DNA of 38,900 bases from Methanolobus sp. (GCA_030154025.1 JASKKT010000020.1:1-38900); one strand, 5' to 3'. Shown: positions 18,001-26,460, counted from the stretch's first letter. Made by a program: numbers and translations. Notes: a model not told the origin generated them from the sequence alone.

Positions 18001-18319
18001 GTACTGCCCTCTCAAACTCAGTCAGTAACATATTAACCGCATTATCCACATTGGAAGATGCCTTAACTTTAGTTGCCTCTGCCTCAGCCAGACCAGCCTT
18101 AATGATTTCCTGCTTTTCGGAGCTTATTGTCTCTTCAGCTGACTTTATCGCATTCTGTGCAGATCGATGGGCATCGGCCTCCGCCTGCTTCATGATCTCC
18201 CTGGCTTCTGCACGTGCACTGTTGATACGGTCCTGTTTACTCTTTGCACCGTTTTCAACCATTTTCCGTGCATTGCCTTCTGCTTCTTTTATTTCAGACA
18301 AGATTTTCTCTTTGGCCAT
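17993..18319 (-). CDS. ahaH: A1AO ATP synthase subunit H (peripheral stalk coiled coil)
   Basis: Subunit H is the helical partner of E in the peripheral stalk. The 108-residue protein is almost entirely Ala/Glu/Lys/Arg-rich coiled coil (EILSEIKEAEGNARKMVENG onward) with no Pro or Trp, as expected. It is the first gene of the operon, about 40 bases after a predicted transcription start. GAGGAT precedes the ATG as a weak ribosome-binding site. Confidence 0.9.
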   Translation of the reverse strand: MAKEKILSEIKEAEGNARKMVENGAKSKQDRINSARAEAREIMKQAEADAHRSAQNAIKSAEETISSEKQEIIKAGLAEAEATKVKASSNVDNAVNMLLTEFERAVHA

Positions 18320-18381
18320 GCTAATCCTCGTGATGATTGATTATAATTATCCCGAATAATTCATTCCCTCTAGTGTTAAAT

Positions 18382-18393
18382 GAGATATAAAGG
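18382..18393 (-). promoter_or_regulatory. TATA box of the ATP synthase operon
   Basis: The minus strand reads CGAAACCTTTATATCTCA. TTTATATC is a near-consensus archaeal box A with an A-rich BRE-like element just upstream. It is centred about 68 bases upstream of the ahaH ATG, placing transcription start near 18360 and giving a leader of about 40 bases. This is the clearest promoter in the window. Confidence 0.65.
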
Positions 18394-18439
18394 TTTCGTA
18401 GACGTGATTCATAAACAGGTACTGATTTTTGATTAAAGT

Positions 18440-18492
18440 GGGAGCACGAAAAACGTCAGCTGTGGCATCCTCCGCGAGACACGCCTGCTCCC
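18440..18492. repeat. GC-richer inverted repeat in the spacer upstream of the ATP synthase promoter
   Basis: GGGAGCACG (18440-18448) can pair with CG and TGCTCCC (18482-18492) with a two-base CC bulge, around a loop of about 33 bases. The block is GC-richer than the surrounding AT-rich spacer of about 240 bases between ahaH and the radical SAM gene. It could be a terminator stem for the radical SAM unit, a small RNA, or chance. No tRNA-like fold was seen. Confidence 0.35.
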
Positions 18493-18560
18493 TCTTCAGA
18501 TATAATAATAAGGGCAGTTGTATGTTTAGTATCCTTTTATATCGGACATCCTACTGGGAA

Positions 18561-19751
18561 TTAGTCCTTTTGCAGGTCCACTCTCAGGGGAAGCCTCTCT
18601 CCTTCAGGGATAGTGTGAATATACTTTTCCCTGAACAGGGGATTGCGCATCATGCAGTAGTCTGCAGATGACCTGTATGCTGCATGCTTGCCCATGCGCT
18701 CCCATATGGCTCCAAGATCCTCTTCGCGGATATTACCGAATGAAAGGGGTGTGTAGGCACAGGGAAGGACATCACCGCCTGCAGTGGCATGCATCCAGCG
18801 CCTTCCTGCAAAGCACCCGAACTGGTCAGGTCCCAGGAAATAAGGAAACGCAGTAACCCTTGGTCCTTCGGGCTTCCGGTTGGCGGACTTCTGGAAATCG
18901 GCCAGGCGCTTCACGTCTTTCTCACCGATTACCTCATCCTCATGTTCCAGCCAGCGCCCTACGGCCACTATCTCATACACGGACATCTCGTGCATGCCCA
19001 TGTCGGCAGCAAACTGGTAGAAGCCGTCAAGATCATCGATATTGTGAGGTGATACCACGACAAAGAGGTCGGCAAGGATGCCTGCGGAAAGCACGTTCTT
19101 CACACCGTTCACAGTGTCCCTGAAAGCTCCTTCGCGTCCCCTCACCCGGTCATGTTCCTTCTCATCAGGGCTGTCAAGGCTCATGTGTGCAGCAAAAAGT
19201 CCTGCTCTTTTCAGCTCGCCTGCCTTCTGCTCGTTCATGGAAAAACCGGATGTGAAGCAGGCTGCCACAGCACGGCTCTTGTCCACGGCATCGACCATCC
19301 TTGCCAGATCCTTGCGCAGCATTGTCTCTCCACCGTCAAAGGAGATGTAATAACTCCCAAGATCAAGAGCCCTGTTAACCGCACCATTGATCTCATCTGT
19401 AGTCAGCTCGGGGTCTGCAACGATACCTGCAGCACCGCAGTGTATGCAGTTGTTCGGGCATCTGCCTGTGATGCCGATGGAGAACTGGTCAGGCACTCTC
19501 TTCTTGAGAATTGAGGCAACCTGCGAGCTGATCATCCTGTTGAATACCTCTCCTGGCATGGGAGGGACCCAGGTGGAGAAGGTTATGCTTTCCTCATCTG
19601 AAAGGATTGGCTTTTCTTCCTGAAAGATGTTGTTTATACGTTTAATGATGGGTTTTGCCACTGCAGACAGGGGTCCTTCGGTGTCAAGTACGACCTTACC
19701 ATCTTCAGTGCTTGCATTGACTTTTATTACTGATTTATCATATACTTTCAT
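18561..19751 (-). CDS. Radical SAM/SPASM protein of unknown function
   Basis: The 396-residue protein has an N-terminal region of about 95 residues without a recognised motif, then the radical SAM cluster CPNNCIHC with Cys at about 98, 102 and 105, a barrel with FDGGETMLRKDL and SLDSPDEKEHDRVRG, and a C-terminal SPASM-like region (FGCFAGRR, LPCAYTPLSFGNI, YCMM) for auxiliary Fe-S binding. Such enzymes typically modify peptides or small cofactors. ATG 19751 is chosen because GGTG lies five bases upstream; the frame is open further upstream. It follows the polyprenyl diphosphate synthase by 37 bases in the unit that also has ccmE. It is not AhbC, whose CxxxCxxC lies near the N-terminus. Substrate unknown; a link to lipid or heme chemistry is only contextual. 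Confidence 0.8.
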   Translation of the reverse strand: MKVYDKSVIKVNASTEDGKVVLDTEGPLSAVAKPIIKRINNIFQEEKPILSDEESITFSTWVPPMPGEVFNRMISSQVASILKKRVPDQFSIGITGRCPNNCIHCGAAGIVADPELTTDEINGAVNRALDLGSYYISFDGGETMLRKDLARMVDAVDKSRAVAACFTSGFSMNEQKAGELKRAGLFAAHMSLDSPDEKEHDRVRGREGAFRDTVNGVKNVLSAGILADLFVVVSPHNIDDLDGFYQFAADMGMHEMSVYEIVAVGRWLEHEDEVIGEKDVKRLADFQKSANRKPEGPRVTAFPYFLGPDQFGCFAGRRWMHATAGGDVLPCAYTPLSFGNIREEDLGAIWERMGKHAAYRSSADYCMMRNPLFREKYIHTIPEGERLPLRVDLQKD

Positions 19752-19788
19752 GGATACACCTGGCATATAAAGTGGATTTAAAAGGCAT

Positions 19789-20694
19789 TCAGCTTGTCCC
19801 AAGGACACTTTCAGGCAGCATGTCTACTGTGATCAGGTTGGTTACCAGGAGGAGCTTGTCCTTTGCAAGGGAATCGCTGAAATCATCCAGTATCCCTTTT
19901 GCCTTACTGACATGCATGAGGACTTCCCGGACTGTAAGGTTCACAGCCTCCTCGCGACCGACACTTCTTTCGTAAAGCAGTGGCAGAGTCACAGACTCAA
20001 AGTTGGACTGCTTATCCTCAAGCCTGTTCAGATACTCAAGCAGGTCATCCACTATCTGGTATGCATTGCCGACGCTTTCACCGAATGACCTGAACATCAT
20101 TGCCTTTTCCCTGTCAGCGCCTGCAACATAGGCACCGATAGCAGCACTTGCAGCAAAAAGGGAGGCCGTTTTCTTGCTTATGCATTCATAATAGTTCTGC
20201 CTGCCAAATTCAGCTCCGTTACTGGAAATATCAATAGTCTCACCCTCGGCCATATACATGCCTGCCCTGCCGAACTCAAGCACGGAATCCGTGCCATAGG
20301 AAGATATGAGGGAAATGGCCTTCGAGATAAGGAAATCACCGCACAGTATGGCTGCAGGAACGCCGTATTTCTTATGGGCCGATTCAACACCCCTGCGAAT
20401 AATGCCGTCATCAAGTACATCGTCGTGTATGAGGGATGCAGAGTGAATGAGTTCGATGGCAAGGGCGGCGTTGACACTTTTTTCGCGTTGGCCCCCGCAT
20501 ATCTCCGTGCATAGCATCAGTATGATCGGCCGGATACTTTTGCCACCTGAGCTACAGACATGCAGCAGCATCTTCTTCATTTTCGAGCCGTCATCCATGC
20601 AGGCAACCAGCCCGTCCATTGAAGCCTTTATTAATCGGTATTCTTCAAGGTTCTCTATTTCCATCATAACGTCCCGTTTTCTGGTGTCACTCAC
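19789..20694 (-). CDS. idsA: Polyprenyl (geranylgeranyl-type) diphosphate synthase
   Basis: This all-helical trans-prenyltransferase makes the isoprenoid chains of archaeal lipids or quinone-like carriers from IPP and an allylic starter. The 301-residue product has GGKSIRP, the first aspartate-rich motif DDVLDDGIIRRG at residues 91-102, and a second motif region NAYQIVDDLLEY, where the usual final Asp of DDxxD is Glu. Residues just before the first motif are small (ASLIH), compatible with C20 or longer products. The GTG start at 20694 overlaps ccmE by eight bases; ATG 20667 would give a 292-residue protein and fits the family start equally well. The 3' neighbour is a radical SAM gene. Product chain length is not determinable here. 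Confidence 0.87.
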   Translation of the reverse strand: MSDTRKRDVMMEIENLEEYRLIKASMDGLVACMDDGSKMKKMLLHVCSSGGKSIRPIILMLCTEICGGQREKSVNAALAIELIHSASLIHDDVLDDGIIRRGVESAHKKYGVPAAILCGDFLISKAISLISSYGTDSVLEFGRAGMYMAEGETIDISSNGAEFGRQNYYECISKKTASLFAASAAIGAYVAGADREKAMMFRSFGESVGNAYQIVDDLLEYLNRLEDKQSNFESVTLPLLYERSVGREEAVNLTVREVLMHVSKAKGILDDFSDSLAKDKLLLVTNLITVDMLPESVLGTS

Positions 20695-21067
20695 TATACT
20701 TTGAAGGGCATCCCATAACTATCTTGTTAGCCTCGATCCTGCTTTCGGAGACCATCCTGCCACTGACTGTCAGGCCTGCGCCCTCTGCCAGGTTTGCAGG
20801 AAGGACGCCGGTGTAGATCACCTCGACCTCGTATTTCTCATTCTCAGGATCCTCCAGCACGAACGAGATACCTGATGTCGAGACATCAAGAGTGCCATTC
20901 TTCACAGTACCCATTGTATTCACGTTGTGACCCACATACCTATCCGGGTCTTCCAGCAGTTCTGAGACCAGCAGATATCCCTGCGAAAAGTCCACGTTCC
21001 ACAGACCTGCAATACCTACGACGGCGATAAAGGCAATTGCAAGCATGGTCTTGTGTTTTTTATCCAT
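20687..21067 (-). CDS. ccmE: Cytochrome c maturation heme chaperone CcmE, archaeal Cys variant
   Basis: CcmE carries heme on the outer face of the membrane for attachment to apocytochrome c. The 126-residue protein has one N-terminal anchor helix (residues 8-22), then the OB-fold domain starting at YLLVSELLEDPDRYVGHNV. The heme-binding motif near the end is CPSKY (C120, Y124), not HxxxY. Cys at this position is known from archaeal and some sulfate-reducer CcmE proteins. The C-terminal tail is very short, as in that group. GGTG is five bases before the ATG. It follows a CcmD-like gene and shares the region with heme synthesis genes, which fits use of multiheme c-type cytochromes in methanogens of this order. 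Confidence 0.9.
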   Translation of the reverse strand: MDKKHKTMLAIAFIAVVGIAGLWNVDFSQGYLLVSELLEDPDRYVGHNVNTMGTVKNGTLDVSTSGISFVLEDPENEKYEVEVIYTGVLPANLAEGAGLTVSGRMVSESRIEANKIVMGCPSKYSE

Positions 21068-21088
21068 TTGAGCACCTGTAGTATCCGA

Positions 21089-21205
21089 CTATTCATTCAT
21101 GTTCCTGCGCTTCTTGGCCAGAGACGTACGGGTACGTATAAGGTGAAGGATGTATGCAGCCAGAACGACCCAGGCAGATGCAAATGCAAGATTCAAGGCG
21201 TTAAT
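21089..21205 (-). CDS. ccmD: CcmD-like small membrane protein with apparent ATT start
   Basis: Just upstream of ccmE a minus-strand frame encodes about 38 residues: NALNLAFASAWVVLAAYILH as the single membrane helix, then a basic tail with IRTRTSLAKKRR and the stop at 21089. Size, one helix and Arg/Lys-rich C-terminus match CcmD, which helps release holo-CcmE from the CcmABC complex. No ATG, GTG or near TTG sits at the expected place. An ATT at 21205 lies six bases after GGGGTGA, and an in-frame TGA is just upstream of it. A TTG at 21196 is 15 bases from that site. The start codon is therefore unusual or misread. Identification rests on position and topology. Confidence 0.6.
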   Translation of the reverse strand: MNALNLAFASAWVVLAAYILHLIRTRTSLAKKRRNMNE

Positions 21206-21233
21206 ACATGTTCACCCCTATATTACTTTTGAT

Positions 21234-21245
21234 ACAATATAACTC
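21234..21245 (-). promoter_or_regulatory. Candidate TATA box for the ccmD-ccmE unit
   Basis: GAGTTATATTGT on the minus strand is box-A-like and ends about 30 bases upstream of the CcmD-like start, implying a very short leader. The match is moderate and the spacing would place the start of transcription close to the GGGGTGA ribosome-binding site. Confidence 0.35.
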
Positions 21246-21359
21246 TACTAAGATGATTACTGACAAGAATAAACGGCTTGCTGCAGCTTTCCATGGCTTG
21301 GACCTTACTGTGCCGATGACTAATTATTAATATGGGTGCGGACTAGTATAGCCCCATCC

Positions 21360-21366
21360 TATATAA
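21360..21366 (+). promoter_or_regulatory. TATA box of the heme biosynthesis operon
   Basis: TATATAA within CCTATATAAGC is a strong box A. Transcription would start around 21388-21392, leaving a leader of only about 6-18 bases before ATG 21398 or ATG 21407. The first mRNA is thus close to leaderless, which agrees with the lack of a good ribosome-binding site for ahbD. Confidence 0.55.
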
Positions 21367-21397
21367 GCAGAGTGGAACTTTCATCGAAACATATAAA

Positions 21398-22453
21398 ATG
21401 ATCAACATGGCCAGACCTCCAAGACTCATAGCATGGGAAACCACTGCAGGCTGCAACCTGTCCTGCAGGCACTGCCGGGGATCATCGACATCCCAGAAAC
21501 CAACGGGCGAGCTTAACACCAAGGAAGCTATGCGCTTCATTGATGAGATTTCCAGTATGGGTAAGCCCATATTGATACTCAGTGGAGGGGAGCCTCTTGT
21601 CAGGGATGATATATGTGAACTTGCCACATATGCAAACGGAAAAGGTCTCCCTGTGGCACTCGCAACCAACGGAACCCTCGTCACTCCTGAGCTTGCCTCG
21701 CACCTGAAAGAAGTAGGTATCCGGAGAATAAGTGTCAGCCTGGACGGAGCAAGCCCTGAGACACATGATGATTTCAGGTGCATGCCCGGAGCCTTTGAAG
21801 GTGCCATGCGTGGAATTGGTGCCATCAAGCAGGCAGGCATCAGCTTCCAGATCAATACCACTGTCACTAAGCGCAACCTTAAGGAAATACCTTATATCCT
21901 CGAAATGGCAACTGCGATCGGAGCCGAGGCCCTGCACATTTTCCTGCTGGTTCCCACCGGAAGAGGCAAGGAGCTCGAGGATGAGGAGATACCTCCGGTC
22001 GAATATGAAAGAGTGCTTAACTGGTTCTATGACCAGCAGAAGACTGCGAAGATACAGCTCAAAGCGACCTGCGCCCCCCATTACTTCAGGATAATGCGCC
22101 AGCGTGCCAAAAAGGAAGGTATCGAGATAAATGTCAAGACGCACGGATACGAGGCCATGACAAAAGGATGTCTTGGAGGTACTGGATTCTGCTTTGTATC
22201 AAGTATCGGGGAGGTCTATCCCTGCGGATACCTGCCTGCACTTGCCGGCAATATAAAAGAGCAGTCTTTCAGCGATATATGGGAGAACTCCCAGGTCTTC
22301 AATGATCTCCGGGACCCTTCAAGGCTGAAAGGAAAGTGTGGGGACTGTGAATACAATAAGGTGTGTGCAGGATGCCGGGCACGCGCCTATGCAGCCACAG
22401 GGGACTATCTGGCTGAGGAACCCTATTGCATATACACACCCAAAAAACAGTGA
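21398..22453 (+). CDS. ahbD: AhbD-like heme synthase (radical SAM Fe-coproporphyrin decarboxylase)
   Basis: AhbD oxidatively decarboxylates two propionates of Fe-coproporphyrin III to give heme b, the last step of the siroheme-dependent route. The 351-residue protein has the radical SAM motif CNLSCRHC (C19, C23, C26) near the N-terminus, LSGGEPLVRDD and SLDGASPETHDDFR, and a Cys-rich C-terminal part (CLGGTGFCF, YPCGYLP, CGDCEYNKVCAGCRARAY, PYC) for auxiliary clusters, as in AhbD/NirJ2-type proteins. It is followed six bases later by ahbA and then ahbB, which supports the assignment over other SPASM proteins. ATG 21407 is an alternative start. AhbC is not found in this window. Confidence 0.85.
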   Translation: MINMARPPRLIAWETTAGCNLSCRHCRGSSTSQKPTGELNTKEAMRFIDEISSMGKPILILSGGEPLVRDDICELATYANGKGLPVALATNGTLVTPELASHLKEVGIRRISVSLDGASPETHDDFRCMPGAFEGAMRGIGAIKQAGISFQINTTVTKRNLKEIPYILEMATAIGAEALHIFLLVPTGRGKELEDEEIPPVEYERVLNWFYDQQKTAKIQLKATCAPHYFRIMRQRAKKEGIEINVKTHGYEAMTKGCLGGTGFCFVSSIGEVYPCGYLPALAGNIKEQSFSDIWENSQVFNDLRDPSRLKGKCGDCEYNKVCAGCRARAYAATGDYLAEEPYCIYTPKKQ

Positions 22454-22458
22454 TCCCA

Positions 22459-22914
22459 ATGATATACCTTGATGAAACGGACAAAAAGATACTGAACACC
22501 ATACAACACGATTTTCCACTTGACACTCATCCCTTCCTTAAACTGGGGGAGGGGCTGGGGATCAGCGAAGAGGAGGTCCTCATTCGTCTCAGGAGGCTGC
22601 AGGAGGAAGGGGCGGTCCGGAAAATAGGTCCGGTCATCAACCGTAACCGTGTGGGAGGCACCAGCACGCTTGTAGCTGTGAAGGTGCCCGAGAAAATGAT
22701 CGACGAGGTAGCAGATTATATCGATGAATATGCAGAGGTATCCCATAACTACCTTCGCCCGGACATATACAATGTGTGGTTCACGCTGTCTGCATCCGAT
22801 GAGGGGAGGATACAGGAGATTCTCAGGGAGCTCAACCAGAAGACAGGTCTTGAGTTTGTCAACCTGCCTACGGTACGACTATTCAAGATAGGTGTCAGGT
22901 TCAATATCAGATGA
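22459..22914 (+). CDS. ahbA: Siroheme decarboxylase subunit AhbA
   Basis: AhbA and AhbB together remove the two acetate carboxylates at C12 and C18 of siroheme. The 151-residue protein looks like an Lrp/AsnC relative: a winged-helix N-terminus (DETDKKILNTIQHDFPLD, ISEEEVLIRLRRLQEEG) with IRKIGP-like VRKIGPVIN, then a ferredoxin-like domain with VSHNYLRPDIYNVWFTLSA. This is the NirDLGH/Ahb pattern rather than a DNA-binding regulator. ATG 22459 is preferred over 22426 because TGATC precedes it and the family start aligns. Its stop overlaps the ahbB start by four bases. Confidence 0.9.
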   Translation: MIYLDETDKKILNTIQHDFPLDTHPFLKLGEGLGISEEEVLIRLRRLQEEGAVRKIGPVINRNRVGGTSTLVAVKVPEKMIDEVADYIDEYAEVSHNYLRPDIYNVWFTLSASDEGRIQEILRELNQKTGLEFVNLPTVRLFKIGVRFNIR

Positions 22915-23402
22915 AAGCAGGTCAAAACTATCAGGTAAAAGATATGGATGCAACCGATGAAATGATACTGAAAGCCACCCAGGATGGCATACCGCTCACA
23001 GGATCACCTTTCAGGCATATCGCAGAAAAGCTGGGGCTCACTGAGGAAGAAGTCGTGGAAAGGATACGCCTCATGAAAGAAAAGGGGATCATAAGAAGAT
23101 TTGGCGCATCGATCGGACACAGGGATATAGGTATTGTGGCCAACGCCATGTGTGTCTGGAATGTCCCTGATGGAATGGTGGAGGATATAGGGAGGATAAT
23201 GGCATCCTTCCCCGAGGTAACCCACTGCTACGAAAGGCCACGGCACCCTGGCTGGGACTACAACCTCTTCACAATGGTCCATTCCTATACAAGGAATGAC
23301 TGTGAAGAGGTGGCTGCACGGATCTCGCAGTCCACCGGCATACAGGATTACAGACTCCTGTTCAGCGAGCGCGAGTTCAAGAAGACTGGTGTCCGCCTCT
23401 GA
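22911..23402 (+). CDS. ahbB: Siroheme decarboxylase subunit AhbB
   Basis: AhbB is the partner of AhbA. The 163-residue protein repeats the layout: DATDEMILKATQDGIPLTG, LTEEEVVERIRLMKEKGIIR, FGASIGHRDIGIVANAMCVW, then EVTHCYERPRHPGWDYNLFTMVH, whose HCYERP stretch is typical of the AhbB/NirDL heme-binding subunit. ATG 22911 overlaps the ahbA stop (ATGA). ATG 22944 with AGGT a few bases upstream begins at MDATDEM and matches the family start better, so either is possible. It is the third gene of the heme operon. Confidence 0.9.
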   Translation: MKAGQNYQVKDMDATDEMILKATQDGIPLTGSPFRHIAEKLGLTEEEVVERIRLMKEKGIIRRFGASIGHRDIGIVANAMCVWNVPDGMVEDIGRIMASFPEVTHCYERPRHPGWDYNLFTMVHSYTRNDCEEVAARISQSTGIQDYRLLFSEREFKKTGVRL

Positions 23403-23461
23403 ACTGTCGCAACGTTTAACTAAGTTCCGGTTCAAGGCAAATGAAATCCGGAGAAAACCGC

Positions 23462-24136
23462 ATGGCACAAGAAAACTGCTTTCTTCCACTGCTGATAGAT
23501 ATGTCAGGCCGCAGGATAGTCATCTTCGGCGGCGGTTCCGTGGGCGAACGTAAAGCGCAACTGTTTTCCAGATATGCAGACGTAACGGTCATCAGCAGGG
23601 ATTTCACCCCCTGCATCCGCCAGATGCACTCAGAAGGCAATATCTCACTTGTGGAAGCTGATGCCGGAGGACTTAGTGCTGCCCAGCTGGAAAAGTTCCT
23701 TGAGGATGCATTCCTTGTCATACCTGCAACCAATGACAAGGCGGTCAATGAAAGGATCACCTGTGCTGCAAGAAAGAAGGACGTACTCTCAAACCAGGTT
23801 GATGCGGTCGGGGATGTCACCGTTCCTTCGGTCATAAAAAAGGGCGACCTTACCATCAGCATATCGACCTCCGGCTCAAGTCCTGCGTTTTCAAGATTTG
23901 TCCGGCAAAGGATAGAAGAGGTCATAACCCCTGAGTTCTCAGACATGATAAGGGTCCAGGAAAATCTCCGGGCATACCTTAAAGAGAATGTGCCCGGGCA
24001 AAAGGACAGGAAGGAAATGCTCTGGCAGGTACTGGAAAGCAGCGAGGTATGGGAAGCTCTCCAGGTGTCCTACGAAAAAGGGTATAATGTAGCACTTGGT
24101 ATTATAAGTGAAAAAATAAACGGGAAAGTCCGATAA
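23462..24136 (+). CDS. Precorrin-2 dehydrogenase (siroheme synthase N-terminal/Met8-like)
   Basis: This enzyme oxidises precorrin-2 to sirohydrochlorin with NAD; some relatives also insert iron. The 224-residue protein has FLPLLIDMSGRRIVIFGGGSVGERKA (Rossmann start), AFLVIPATNDKAVNERI, the VDAVGDVTVPSVIKKGDLTISISTSGSSPA signature of the CysG N-terminal half and SirC/Met8, and a helical C-terminus. ATG 23462 has GGAG eight bases upstream; ATG 23441 is an alternative. It supplies sirohydrochlorin for siroheme and heme and could equally feed coenzyme F430 and corrinoids. It lies between ahbB and hemA. Confidence 0.9.
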   Translation: MAQENCFLPLLIDMSGRRIVIFGGGSVGERKAQLFSRYADVTVISRDFTPCIRQMHSEGNISLVEADAGGLSAAQLEKFLEDAFLVIPATNDKAVNERITCAARKKDVLSNQVDAVGDVTVPSVIKKGDLTISISTSGSSPAFSRFVRQRIEEVITPEFSDMIRVQENLRAYLKENVPGQKDRKEMLWQVLESSEVWEALQVSYEKGYNVALGIISEKINGKVR

Positions 24137-24193
24137 CATGTCTGGTCATAAAAAGTTTTCAGCATTGAGAAAGAACATGCGTGGTGAGTCCCA

Positions 24194-25492
24194 ATGACTG
24201 AGATATCCAGCATGGTCATCACCCATTCCAGGGCAAGCGTGGAAGAGATGGAAGAGGTCTGGGACGGGGACCTTGAGAATATCCTCAGGGATATATATTC
24301 CAATGAACTCGTTCATGAGTGCGCGGTCCTTAAGACATGCAACCGGATTGAGATGTACGTTGTTTCCAATAAAGGCAGCAGCGTAATGTTCCAGTTTGCA
24401 AAGAAGCTGGGGCTTTCATCCAATATCATCGATTTCTATGATCACGAGGAATCCATTATGCATCTGCTGAGGCTCTCTTCCGGCCTTGAGTCAATGATAA
24501 TAGGCGAGGACCAGATACTTGGTCAGATAAAGGATCTCTACCAGGTTGCAAAGAACCTCGGCACTACAGGGAGAACACTGGACACGGCATTCAGTAAGGC
24601 TATACAGGTAGGTAAGAGGGTCAGGACGGAAACAGACATCAACAGGGGCGCCCTCTCGATCGCATCTGCTGCTGTCGACCTGGCAGAAGATACAGTAGGT
24701 AACCTCAAGAACAAGATGGTGCTTGTGATCGGTACCGGGGAAATGGGAACCCTTGTCACCAGGGCTCTCTCGCACAGGGAGATCGAGCTGATGTATATCG
24801 CTAACCGTACCTATGCTGCAGCAAAGAAGCTTGCTGACGACATGGGAGGTCATGCGGTGCATTTTGACCAGATAGAAGAGAACCTGAAGAAAGCCGACGT
24901 GGTCATCTGTGCCACCGGGGCGCCGCACTTTGTGCTCAGGTACGAGCAGGTGAAAAAGGCAATGGGATCACGGGAAAAAGCGCTCCTTCTGATCGATATT
25001 GCAAATCCCCGGGACATAGAGCCCAGCATCGGAACGATCCCGCTGGTCACACTATATAATATAGATAACCTGCGTGTCATCAATGAGAAGAATCTGGAAA
25101 TGAGAATGGAGGAAGCCAAGAAGGCCCAGGCCATCATTGACGAGGAATTCGACCTCCTGATAAAGCAATACAAGCGCCAGAGAGCCGATCATATCATTTC
25201 GGGAATGTATGCCCAGTACTACCGGGTCCGCAGCCAGGAAAAAGAACGCGCTCTGACAAAGCTTAGCGCATATCACACTATAGGGGATATAGAGCAGAAG
25301 ATAATCGATGATATGACCAATTCCATTGTTAACAAGATACTTTCGGAGCCAACAAAGTCCCTGAGGAATGCAGCAGAATTATGTGATGACCAGATGCTGG
25401 ATATGGCTTTCAGGCTGTTCAACGTAGATAGATGCAATGAGAAGAAGAGAATTAAAGGAGAGTTGCCGCCATGTTCCCGGAAATCAGAATGA
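24194..25492 (+). CDS. hemA: Glutamyl-tRNA reductase
   Basis: HemA reduces glutamyl-tRNA to glutamate-1-semialdehyde, the committed step of C5 tetrapyrrole synthesis. The 432-residue protein has the catalytic Cys at position 49 in [28 protein letters not shown], the NADPH domain with [15 protein letters not shown] and [14 protein letters not shown], and a C-terminal helical dimerisation domain. GGTGA lies six bases before the ATG. The end overlaps hemB by 22 bases. It is normal in length and motifs. Confidence 0.96.
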   Translation: MTEISSMVITHSRASVEEMEEVWDGDLENILRDIYSNELVHECAVLKTCNRIEMYVVSNKGSSVMFQFAKKLGLSSNIIDFYDHEESIMHLLRLSSGLESMIIGEDQILGQIKDLYQVAKNLGTTGRTLDTAFSKAIQVGKRVRTETDINRGALSIASAAVDLAEDTVGNLKNKMVLVIGTGEMGTLVTRALSHREIELMYIANRTYAAAKKLADDMGGHAVHFDQIEENLKKADVVICATGAPHFVLRYEQVKKAMGSREKALLLIDIANPRDIEPSIGTIPLVTLYNIDNLRVINEKNLEMRMEEAKKAQAIIDEEFDLLIKQYKRQRADHIISGMYAQYYRVRSQEKERALTKLSAYHTIGDIEQKIIDDMTNSIVNKILSEPTKSLRNAAELCDDQMLDMAFRLFNVDRCNEKKRIKGELPPCSRKSE

Positions 25493-26445
25493 GGAGATTA
25501 AGAAACGGAAAGATTAGAGATCTTGTGAGGGAAACCTCGCTTTCGGCAGATAACCTCATCTACCCAATGTTCGTGGATGAGACAATAAGCACGGTCCAGA
25601 GTACAGCATCGATGCCCGGCGTGGACAGGCTTCCACTGGACAGGGTCGCCGATGATGCAAAGGAAGCTGCAGACCTGGGAATACCGGCCCTTATACTCTT
25701 TGGCATACCTGCACACAAGGACGGACAGGGAAGTTCTGCCTGGGGCGATGAGGATATAGTCCAGCAGGCAGTCCGTGAGATCAAAGGAGAGCTCGGCAGG
25801 GACATGCTGGTGATAACCGATGTATGCCTGTGCGAGTACACAGATCACGGACACTGCGGGATGATGGATATGGAAAGGGGAGAAGTGCTGAACGATCAGA
25901 CCCTTCCCCTGCTTGGTAAGACCGCAGTGAGCCATGCAAAAGCCGGCGCAGATATGGTGGCACCTTCAGGCATGATGGACGGGATGATAGGGGCTATTCG
26001 TTCGGCTCTTGACGAGAACGATTTCAGGGATATTCCCATTATGTCCTATGCCGCAAAGTACTCCTCTTCATTCTATGGCCCCTTCAGGGATGTTGCAGAG
26101 TCGGGATGCTGTTTCGGTGACAGGTCAACCTACCAGATGGACCCTGCCAACTCAGATGAGGCTATCAGGGAAGTAGAACTGGATATCATGGAAGGCGCCG
26201 ATATAATCATGGTCAAACCGGCACTCCCGTACCTTGACATCATATACCGTGTCAAGAATGAGTTCAGGATGCCCACCGCTGCATATAACGTCAGCGGGGA
26301 ATATGCCATGATCAAGGCAGCAGCACAGAACGGCTGGCTGGACGAGAAGAAGGTGATGTACGAGTCCCTGCTTTCAATAAAGAGGGCGGGAGCCGATATG
26401 ATACTGACATATTTCGCAAAAGACATGGCGCGGATGCTTAAATGA
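25471..26445 (+). CDS. hemB: Delta-aminolevulinic acid dehydratase (porphobilinogen synthase)
   Basis: HemB condenses two 5-aminolevulinate molecules to porphobilinogen. The 324-residue TIM barrel has the zinc-type Cys triad C119, C121 and C129 in [15 protein letters not shown], and the two Schiff-base lysines K196 ([13 protein letters not shown]) and K249 ([11 protein letters not shown]). The gene begins within the end of hemA, with GGAG upstream of the ATG, which indicates coupled translation. It is ordinary for the family. Confidence 0.97.
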   Translation: MFPEIRMRRLRNGKIRDLVRETSLSADNLIYPMFVDETISTVQSTASMPGVDRLPLDRVADDAKEAADLGIPALILFGIPAHKDGQGSSAWGDEDIVQQAVREIKGELGRDMLVITDVCLCEYTDHGHCGMMDMERGEVLNDQTLPLLGKTAVSHAKAGADMVAPSGMMDGMIGAIRSALDENDFRDIPIMSYAAKYSSSFYGPFRDVAESGCCFGDRSTYQMDPANSDEAIREVELDIMEGADIIMVKPALPYLDIIYRVKNEFRMPTAAYNVSGEYAMIKAAAQNGWLDEKKVMYESLLSIKRAGADMILTYFAKDMARMLK

Positions 26446-26460
26446 ACAAATGGTGATCCT

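Noticed and set aside
18561-19751. AhbC (the missing radical SAM enzyme of the heme pathway)
   Set aside because: The CxxxCxxC site lies about 95 residues into the protein, whereas AhbC/NirJ1 proteins have it near the N-terminus with different flanking sequence.
22459-23402. Lrp/AsnC transcription regulators
   Set aside because: The pair has the winged-helix look but carries AhbA/AhbB signatures and sits in a heme operon directly after ahbD.
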